A stretch of 64,000 nucleotides of DNA from Echinococcus granulosus (lineage: Eukaryota; Platyhelminthes; Cestoda; Cyclophyllidea; Taeniidae). Made by a program: the position numbers and the translations under genes. Positions 50,201 to 61,000 of the stretch are shown here, in pieces (position 1 is the first letter of the stretch; the number at the start of each line of letters is the position of its first letter). Below the pieces are notes generated by a model, which saw only the letters and a program-made list of their open reading frames with translations, did not search any database and had not been told where the DNA came from. The stretch is from contig NW_020170429.1 of the NCBI RefSeq assembly GCF_000524195.1, positions 341,656-405,655 of the forward strand, given 5' to 3'.

Positions 50201-52091
50201 TGGCACTGAAAATGCTTTGTTTGCTCGTGGAAGTACATAAAATAGATTGTTTGAATTAATGTTTAAAGCAAACGAGCCTTTAGATATTGGGCGTAGCCAA
50301 ATGGCAAGGGGCAGAAGTCTGTCTTTACAATTTTGTGGAAACCTTTGCAAATAATGAACAATGAAAAGTTTTGTAAGACTACTGAAGAATCATGACTGTG
50401 GGTGAACAGGGCTTATCTGTTTTAAGAAAAGCCGTGGGAAGGATTCCATCATTGGACGAAAATAACTTTAGTGATCGCTGTGACATTACAATATTTCGTG
50501 AATTCGAAAGAGCTCGTTTATTGTTAAAATGTGGTAGTATTTTGGCGATTTGATTAGAAGTTTAGAGCGAAACCACAAAAATATCCGTTGAGAATTATTG
50601 CATGTAATCCTTTGGTGATTTTCCGTAGCACGACACGCCAAGGTGTAGAAAAGACTTGTCGAATTAAGGTCACTCTGCCCCATACTCTGACGCTTACATT
50701 GTGCAAAGTTGTGAAGACTTTTGTGTTTTTCCCTTTGGCTCAGCACATCTGCTCAATCAACGAGAAAGCCAAGTTGTCTTTCACATCCCACAGAGATATT
50801 GAGTTGGGCAAGCTACCAGCTCCTACTCTTTGATTTCCGGTGTCAACGCTTTCTGTTTATATTTTCACATGTTTTTCTCAATAAAAGTAATCGCAGAAAC
50901 GCACATATGTATGTATCTGAATAAAATTTCGCTTATTTAATCCATATGGCATAACACCGCTGGGCAACAATGCATCTATAATAGCAAGTAGTTATACGCC
51001 CCAGAAAGCAGTCTAATCAACGCATTTGGAAAATGGCTTAGCATGAATTAATCGCATCTGCATGCTGCAGATTTGCCACATGCAACGCTTATATTGCTCC
51101 TGAATGTCATAGGGTACGAATTTGTGAGTAGCCTCACCAGTGGTTCACACTATGTACGAAAGACTAGTAGCATAGATCCGGTCCTGATACATTATTTGAA
51201 AGGGTTGTGGTGACAATTGCCATTCAAGCTGTAGGGCTTTTCTGGACGGCAAAGTTGTACCAGATTTTGCCTCTGTTGTCTAAGCGCCATTGTTAGCTTA
51301 GTTGGATGCCGCTCTATCACTCTACCCTGACGCAGTAGATGCATTTGGCATCCTCGATGAAGGGATTTAGTGAATCACCCTTGAGGTAGTAAGCAGACAC
51401 TAGCAATTGTTTGAGGTGCGTTGCTGCTTTATTGTGAAGTTGCAATCACTTGCGGTTGTTGAACAAGGCGCGCTGAGGATCCGGTGGTGTAGTTCGCTAC
51501 GATGTCACGGTAGTAAAGGGAGGGAGTCGATTAGGTTGCACGGCGAGATCATCTGCCTGGAACATATACCTTGTCGATTATGTTCATCTGATCCCACCTC
51601 GTTGGAGTACACACCACTGGTTGTTCGTGCGTGCCAGGAGATGAGGGTGTCTACCACCACATTATTTTCCATAACTTCCGACGAAATTCAATTTTTTGGG
51701 CAATTAAGTCAATTTGTAATTCTTTTACCAGCCAAATTTATGTCTGACTGACATTCGTTTTATCCGTGGATTCATGTTTGCAGATGCTTTAAAGTAACAG
51801 AAAGAAAATCCAAAGTTATGCGAAAAAAGTGCCAAACTAAATCATATAAGGCAACAGGGGGACCGCAAAGAGTTTTGATAAAGTTGACGAACAACAAATG
51901 AGATGTCAAGCCCTCACTTGAAGGGATTGCGGCAGCCCTCTCTGTTGGAAGATCCCCATCTCAGGAGCATGCAAGCAGGATCAACAAGTAATGCAGTCTT
52001 ATTTCCTCAACAAACATTGGAAACATGAAATCACAATACAGAAAGCATTCACGGTCAGATGATCCGAACGTTGTGTAATAAAGCCGGTCTC
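50201..52091. other. Intergenic region between convergent genes
   Basis: About 1.9 kb between the stop codons of HPRT copy 2 and the coiled-coil gene. A plus-strand AATAAA at 50880-50885 is 680 nt after the HPRT copy 2 stop and may be its poly(A) signal, though it is rather distant. A minus-strand AATAAA near 51425 is the only candidate I noticed for the coiled-coil gene. No gene is supported in between. Confidence 0.5.
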
Positions 52092-55000
52092 TTATGTCAA
52101 ATACTTTTTCTTCAAATACTCCAAGTAATCAGATGAATTGATATCAGGAGTTGCAGTATGCGCCTGAAGGTCTCTTTCAACTGCTTGAAGATTCAGTCGA
52201 GCCTTCTGTAACATCAAACTTGTCACTGAAGGAACACCAAAAACCTTTGTGCTGTGAAGCTCCCTCGTGTTCATCTTGTCCGCGTAAGCTTTGCAACCAA
52301 AAAGCACAAAAGGTAATTAGGACGCCGACATCTGGATGCAACTGAAGTAAGACAATTTTCAAAATGTATATAATAAAATTTATCAACTTACAATCTCCTA
52401 CAAGGAGAGACACTTTTGGACGGATAGTAGGCTTGTATGGCTGCAGATCACCAATCGGCACTACATTGATTTCCTCATTTTCTGAAGAGCCATCTTCTGT
52501 AGCCTTTGGAGTGGGTTTTGAGGCCTTTTTTCTGTGGCCCTTTCGTCGCTTCGCATGGCGTTCGGTTGAAGTCTCCGACGCATAGAAAGACTCTGTGCTA
52601 CTTAAATCCACCAAAAATTGAAAATTTCCCACGTTTCGTGGCCAGGGGAGAACCACCACCAATTCACTAGCTAACATATTCAGGTCAATTAATATCGATT
52701 ACATGCTACTTAAATGTACTTCAGCATTTAAGTAGCATATCATTAGCTGACAATTATTGTTTCTCTCTTAATAAATCAAAATAACATTCGGTGTAAAAAT
52801 ACTTAGGGATAATTTTGGTAATTCAAAGCGTCGTCGATACAAATAGCATTACATACACTCCGTTGGAACAGCAAAAATTTTCTTTTACAAGTGGACCATT
52901 TAAGTTCTACAGGAGGTGTCCGAACCAAGACGGAACTTGGACGCTTCTCGAAGTAACAATAGCATCTCCTCTGATGCCACTTTTTCTAAATCTTTGAAAC
53001 AGCTGGACAGGATAAGTTAATCTTCACTGCCTTCATGACTTATAAACGAAATATTTCCAAAAAACGCTTTTTGCCCAATCATTTTTGGCAAGCATTTATA
53101 CCGAAGTCAAATTTGCTTACCTTCCCGTACGTCTATCGCGTCTACCAGAGTAGTGTCTGAGCGAGGAATAGCGAGTCCTGCGCCGTCGAAGGGTCTGTGT
53201 TATCAACTTATCAGCAAGGCGGTGCTCCGCACGCGCGTTCTCCTCCAAAACCTGCTTTTCCACTAAAATCCGATTTCGCTCCAGTTCTAACTCGTGAATC
53301 CTGCGTTGAAGCTTCTCACGGGTGGACACATCATCCGCCTCCTTTGAAGACATCGAAAGGAGGAACGATAAGCTTTAGCATGCTGTAGGATGCTCAGCTC
53401 GCGGACAATATCACACGATGGTTGGTTCGGCATTAATTAGTTATTTAAACCAGTTATTGCATATAGTCTCCGCGACTTGCTGAATCATGGTAATGAAGAT
53501 TTAAGAAAAAAGGAGAAAAATATCTCGCGCTTTTGCAATCGGTGTCTCAAAGGGTTTCTCGACCAGCATAGTCCAGATTTCGTTGGTACACATATCTGTC
53601 GCAAACTTGTCACCTTGTTTTATTTTTTAAATGTGGCACATAGGCGTGAAACCTGGGTTCAGGTATGAAGACCAGGGAATTGCGTGTGAGTGGGCAAATG
53701 CATCGCTACTGAAACTAGATTACGCTTTGAAACTTCCTCCTCCTATCTTTATATAGAGAGTATTCTTAAATTACTCCGCTTTTTAGTTTTTTGGAAACTG
53801 ATTTTTTTTTTCTTAACAACAAAAAGGGGCAAACTACCGTTGGATTATCTGTGATCTTGTAGAGTACACAAGGATTCCGGCTCAAAACTGCTATTTTTGC
53901 TGTTTGTTGGTCTGAAGTTTGCAGGAATAAGGATGTTTGATCAATATCTACAGGCATGTTTTCAGCAAATGACATTATTATTCTTGATCAGTACTTTAAC
54001 GTAATACGGCGCTTGTTTATTTAACTCTCGGTTTTAATAAGAACCACTTTCGGTTTCCGCCATTGCAATTAAGTCGAGCGGACTGGCCTCTGACTGTGTC
54101 AGTAGCCCAATTTTCTTATGCAGGTGGAATGTATATATTTTGCCCTAGTATTATGTATTCTTTCGTCTTTGGGGAAGTCCCGGAGCTTTACCCTAGAGCA
54201 AGGTTTTCCCAAAACCTTTGAGAGGCATTAAATTACTTTGAATGCAGAAAAGCTAATTTATGCAGTCTTTGTTCAGGATCGAAGCAGTTAGATATTATTA
54301 TGGTCAATTCGGGAGCAAACATTTACCGCTTCGAAAATAGAAATATTTATTTTTTGCAGATGGACAAGACATATACAAAGGTATCTTTTTATTACTTTGC
54401 AAAATAGAATAGTGGCGATACGTGGCATGAGTGTATATGTCTACATCTTTAAAGAGCTTTTTACAATCAACACTTCCGCCACCTGCCGCTTATGTCAAAG
54501 GGAAATTGCTGGCCATAGTGGTGCCCATACCAGCACTGATATTCACTCTACATTTGTTTGTTTGAATTAACAAGGCCGGTGCGTATTCTAAGACATGAGT
54601 TTCTACATTGTAGCAGACCACATCCCAAAAATCCCGTTGCCTACTCCAAAGGTCTGAAGCTTTGTTACATTTTGAGCCCGTAGAAGTTGTGGGTAGAACA
54701 CGCTGTATCACTGAATCCTGCCTTCAGTTGCGTAACCTTGAGGACTTAAGGGACAACTTGGGAATATTCCCGATAGAATACACATTGAAGGTGTTTACAA
54801 GATGCAGTCAATATCTTATTAAACACTTTAGGTCCAAAATTAGAACCGCTTTCACTGCTTCTTAATCAAGTTTGTTCATCCTTTTCAAACCATGCACTCT
54901 GGTAAAGTAAACCACCTTTCACAGAAAGGTTGATTACAGCATCATCATTTAACTATATACGAAAGATTCTCGACTAGAAGGGGGGAGACCTAAGTACTGT

Positions 55001-58000
55001 GCTAAAGTCCTTCTGCAAAAGACCATGAAAGTATGGTGTTTCTCAGATTCTTCAAAAAAAAGAGCCTTATGGTTAATGTAGGATCTTGCTCACATGGAAA
55101 TCGGTACGACAGCAGCGTGAGGACTGTCGAAAAGTTTTCCGCCGTGCTTCGTTGTCGGATTCTACCTCTAAACTTTCACTTCCGCTTGATCGCCTTTCGT
55201 GTCTGTTTTCACTTTTCTTTCGGGACTAAATGTGGTAATAAGTAGTGGCATAAAAAGAAACTGGACAGTTTTTTATTAAACCAGTACTTAAAAGTTAAAA
55301 ATGGGACGATGAAAAATCTTAGCCTAAGGAGTTGTTTTAGATACGCCTCAATGATTAAGGAAATTTCTGATCCTAAACACAAAAAAGGTGCGCTATATAA
55401 AAAAGCATTGCAAATCCAGCCCTACTGTGAATTTTAAGTAACTCGGGGTAATACTCCTAGTTGAAATTCTCAATCATGCTACCCATACTTGATCTGTGTA
55501 CCTCACCTGTCTTACTAGTGTTCTAGCCCTTTTGCATGCTTTTAATAGGCCAGAGACAGCGCAAACACGAAACGGTAATTAATGTCTGCTATAATAAACC
55601 GACCTTGAAGTGAGCCAATTGCTTTTGAAGTCGTTCGTTCTCCTCCCGAAGCTGATCGAACACAAGTTGATCGGTCCGACTTGCCTCCAATGGAGCACAC
55701 AGGGCAGTTGAACGATCGGTGATTGTATTCTACAATTGCACACGCCAGCACTTCTTTACACTGGATTCCAGCAATGCAGAAGATGATTGCCAGGGCACTT
55801 ACATTCGCTACCCAGGTCAGGCGTTTCATCTGTGGCTCTGCGTCATGACATTGAAAACACGGCAATCTAAAATTTGACAAGTTATCAGTAAAACTAAAGT
55901 TAAGTCTGCATAAATATAAATAACTCCGTTAAACACTAAAGCCTAACAGCGTTGAAAATGAATAAAACAAAAGAAGTGAGCCATGAAGGTGTAATTATGG
56001 ATTGCATTATGACACAGACTTGACAAAATAAATAGAATTAATTTTTCTCTTGTTTAAATGAATTGTTTTTAACTGCTCGCCCAAAGTCCTGCATATTGTC
56101 AACCTTCATGAGCAAATTAGTAAATAAGTGCAGAAACGAGACACAGGGATTTTGCACTAACATCAAAATAGTTACAGAGATTATGACCACAAATGTAATC
56201 TATCACACATCGCCGTAGAGATAGAAACCTTTGCATCCCACTTTTACGACACTTTCTACCTCCAAAAGTTCAAAACATTGTTCTTTCTACGGTCGCAATT
56301 ATCTCATTTATATTTTCCAAGTGTTTAGTCAGCTTTGTAATTGAGCGTCTAACCTCAAGGTGGCAACTACATGGAGAAACAGCTGTAGGGTAACGCGGAG
56401 ACGGAACGGGAGTGTTTGCTCACGGAACAGTTTTGTGGCATGATCCCTTGACGTTGGTCATGTCGCCTTCCGAATTAGTTTTCCTCGTATCATTTAAATA
56501 TATCTTGTGTGTAATTATCTGATCTCTGGCAAGGTAAAAAAATCTGGCAACTAAAGCAAGCATGGTCTTTTGGCATGAAGTAATGTTTGCCATGACTTGA
56601 CAGGAAGTGGACGGTTGGGAAGTAACCAATGAAATGACCTTTCGTTTGGGACCGCAAGGATACAAAAGCTACTTTGCACTAAAAGTCGACCAGCAAATAA
56701 ACTACAGTTCACAAGGCGACTCTCTAACGGTTGTGAAAGAGGAAGAAAACAAAATAGTCAACCTTTAGCACTGATTATCCTTTGCATTTGCAAATAACAA
56801 AACCCAATCATTTTGTCTCTTTCGAGACTTGTGTAAGTGCAAAGGAACTGCTTTACCGCTCGTATCAAACATTAAAAAGTTTTTGTTAAGTTATTCTTGA
56901 CCTAGTATTCTCAATAATGGAGGATGATGCTAGATATGATGTGTCAATCTTGAAGTGATTTACCAGAGGAATCGTTCAAATTCCGCCTTCTTCTGTTTTA
57001 CAACACATTGAACTCGCTGTAGACGTCAGTTTCTGCAGCTTTGGGACTGAGTTGAAAGCAGCTCGAAAAGCAGGCAAGCTTGGCTCGCGGCCATCATATT
57101 TGGCAGCCATGTTGTGATGTGAGGGTGGGTGGACAGGCAGGTGGGTGATCAGACTAGTGCATATCCAGCTATGCTTTTCGGTCTTTCATCCTAACAATGT
57201 GGACTTCTGGCCATGCCAGGACACTCCTCTAACCCCTCCGTATGCTAATGACGAACCATTAGTATAAATTGACACGCCTTACCATAGCAATAGGGGGGGA
57301 ATGAAGGACTTTTTATAGGGAATTCGTTTAACGTCTAAAAGCATCTATAATAATAGACCACTTTTAAATTCTCTTTCGGATGCAACTTTCTTAACCCATT
57401 TAGTCCTAAATGTTGACATTTGGCATAATTACAGTCCGAGAACATAAAAAATCCATTAAAGCTCTAAGTGGGAAAGTTTTAAATCCATCAAGGCATTATG
57501 TATTTTTGGGGAAAAGATGAAAGCGCGATCAACGTGCAGAGGCATGAAAATTATTCAAAAAGGATACAGTGGACTTATCACAAACATTTCGATATTTTTT
57601 AGCATATTTGACACGATTCAGCAAGTCAGTAATGGACATAACTACTTACGCCACCGACGATGAGAAATGACGGCCTCTGAAGACCTATCATTGGAGGAGA
57701 AAAATGAAAGCAGAATAATTAAAGTGTTTTAGTCGAGGAAGCTATTTAATTTATTGAAACTTATTCTTTCTCAACTTACGGTGGTAAAATTACTTAAGCG
57801 CAAATGCATTGAAACATTACTCACTAGTGAGCACAAAAATACCGAAAAATGTGATGCATTCTTGCCTCAAATTCAAAAGGTTTCTTTATAATTCAACTTT
57901 AAAAGTGCAATTCGTGTTACAACAGAGCTCTATCTGTTATCAGCGCCCATTTAACTACGTGAACCATTCATTCTTCGTGGATTGCAAATGCATATTGGCG

Positions 58001-61000
58001 TCAGGGTAATCAAACCACGCCTTTGGGCTAGCACTAGTAAAACCCGAGCTTTTCTGATGTCACGCCCTATCACGGCTTCCGAGAAATCACAAATCACCCA
58101 TTAAGGACGTGATTTCAAGGTAAAACAGGCTACGTTATGATGCAACGGTGATTTTCCCCTACATTGTCGAATGAACCAATGGGAGAAGAGGTTTTGGCGG
58201 TGATAGTTCTAGGAGCCATTTGCAGATTTGGACTGTCGACATCGGAGGAGTATTCTGTGTTGGTCGCCACAGTTCTCTAAAAAAGAATAAATAATTTTAC
58301 TTTTATAAGGTTCTTGGACATTCTTCTTTGGTAAAGTGTTCAAATGAAAGCTCCTTTCGCCTAACTGTCTTATTTGTACTGGCATTCAAGGCATTCAGTC
58401 GAGAGATTTCCTGCTTCTGCTGTTCTACAATTTGACGCGCTGACCACTCCGAATTTTTTGCCTGCAAGATTCGCTCTACTAGATACTTTTCCACAGATCG
58501 TGTATGATCCAGGTTGGGTGGGAGTTTGGCCATTTTAAGTGCCTGTGCACCAATCTCAGCCGTCTCCCTTTCGACTGATTCTAGATCGGGAATAGCGCAC
58601 CTAGCTTCAGTCACACAAGTTTTTGCGGCATCCTGAAGGAAAAAATGGAGGAAAAAAATTGTTTGAAGACAAGCGTTCTGTTAAGAAGTAATTTTGTACA
58701 CATTTGTTTAAGTTCGTAAAATGATTTAAAAATTGCAAAAACGACTAATGATTGCTGTTTGTTGACAGGTACAAATGTGTAAGTTTATTTTTTGGAAAAG
58801 TATTAACAAAAGATGTCGTGCAAAATAAACATACCTGCACCGAGTCCAAACCATCGATAAGTTCAACTATAGTGGTGACTTCTTCAACAGACAGTGTTTT
58901 CGATTGCGGTGCTGCATCCGTGGTTTCAGTGAAAAAAACGACCTTTAAATGAGCATGCAAAGCCTGGGAGCTTTGTTCCAGCGACTTGATACTAAAGATT
59001 CGATAAAGCAATGTTAAAAATGAATGGAGAAAGTAAACTGACTTAAATTAATAATTGGGCATATGGGTGCTCTGAAAGTCTCCTAATAATTTGTTTCCCT
59101 TTGAAATACAAGTAGCATTTAAGTTAGGTCAGGAATTTGGAGTTTACGGACATACAACAATGGAGGGTGCTACCGTGACGGGGCTACACGTGTGGCTCAT
59201 GGCATTCTAATGACCAAAGCCTGGGTCCATTACACTCCAGCCCAGACAGTGGCAATCAAGCTGCCAGACAGGGGCAAAGGCACGTAGCAGGATGTGGTGA
59301 ATGTGACACCTTCTGAATCAAGGAGTAAAAAGCCCGTGAATGCCAACTTGCAGAAGGTTTTAGGCATGATTTGTGTTGCGACTTAGCACAATTATATCAT
59401 CAATTGTAATGACATACTATAAATAATACTATAATTACGTTCGATTGAAGTAAACGTTGCAAATACGGTCATATGTCTGTCAATAAAGACCGCAGCAAAG
59501 GTGATTACTGACCCACAGCCTCGGTAGCCACTTTATGGCTGTAAATGCCTGTGTGATCCTAAACACTTGGTCAGGGCACAATCCACCTGCTGTAAAATTG
59601 CACAATATGCATCTTTCTTTGGCAATGATGAGCACACCACAGTTGCCAAATACCATATTCAATTGGAAGAAGTTAGTACACGATTGGCATTACAGCAACT
59701 GTTGGCTTTTGATCAGAACCTAGTCGTTGAATGCTGTACGGATTTTGAAGGAGATCTAGCGACAAAGACCAAGATTAATGCATTCCATTCTTGAATCAAA
59801 TGGGAAAGTGGAGCAGTGAAGCGGTGAGATTTACCAAGACTAAAATGTCTTCAAGCGATTATCCCTATATGTATATATATATATAAAGTGGCAGTGTCAA
59901 CAGTGATCGTCACTCGTGTGTCTGCGGGGGAAACGGTCAAACCTGTCAGACTGAGGCAATTTAACTTTATTCGTGATGGCGCCCAAGCTCTTACTACTCA
60001 TCACAAAGCGTGCACAAAACAGGGTTGGGTAATAATATCACATCCTCTTACAGCTTTCTGTCGCTGCGAGTGATTTTCAGCTACGTAGATCCCTACAAGG
60101 GTAGTGTAAAAGTCCGGATCCCATCACCGATGAAAAGGTAATACATGCTGTCCTGGCATGGTTCTACTATGCTAACGTATTCGTCAATACCACTGCCTTC
60201 CAATGCAACCCTTTGACCCACCTTTTAAAAAGGCGAGTTACCCATTTACAGGCATCTTCCTCCCGCTTCCGCGACTCCATTAATAAAGTTGTGGTCTCAC
60301 TATGCTTGTCTCCGGCCCGAATTAGGTCCTGCTTTAAATTTTTTACAGCATCCTTCTCCTTTTGCAGAGAAGATTCAAGGCCCTTCATCTTAACGACAAA
60401 ACAAAATGCGTGTGCTTTTCAAAATGCAACTCCTCTAATGTCAGCAATAAAAAATCATCTTTGGTGGTGCTCTTAGTTGGAGGTTCAATAAAAGCCAAGT
60501 TAATAAAAGAAGTATTTTCATGCCCTCGTTAAAGCCATAATTAGCCAACATCTCACTGACCTCAAAAGCTTCACCACTAGTAACTTCAAATTTCACTAAA
60601 AATGACTAAATTTAGACAGTACGACGCTTAAGTAATCTTTCTTTTCCCATATTTTTTGATTCAGGAATTGACAAAAAAGGCACGCACAGACACGATTTGG
60701 GACTAAACGCATTCTATAAGGGTGTCAACTAACCGATTCTTCAAGCAATTCAACCTTTTCGCATTGTGCACTGAGATCGCAACGAAGGGTCTAAAGGTTT
60801 CCTTTTAATTTTACCCAAGCATACCTTATTTTCACTCATAAGTTCCACGTTTTCACTTTCAAAGTTTCGCAAAGAAAGTGATTCCTCTTGAATTAATGCC
60901 ATCTTTTCTCTGGTTGGATAGAGATACATTCAGAATTATTAGCAAAGAACCTACTCATATTTGGCGATGCCTTCTTCATGCAGTAGTTCGAGATCTCTTT

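Larger units (their letters stand above)
53342..58365 (-). other. Two long introns around the exon 55729-55604 of the coiled-coil gene
   Basis: Introns 53342-55603 and 55730-58365 are AT-rich and contain repeat part-copies C and E on the plus strand. I found no further in-phase exon, but a small one could be hidden. Confidence 0.45.

Noticed and set aside
51286..51320. tRNA-like box A (TTAGCTTAGTTGG)
   Set aside because: No box B at a suitable distance, no cloverleaf and no acceptor stem. Taken as chance.
58905..58960. Possible 31-nt intron within the exon 58984-58835
   Set aside because: Removing it breaks the frame, while the continuous exon stays open and in phase on both sides.
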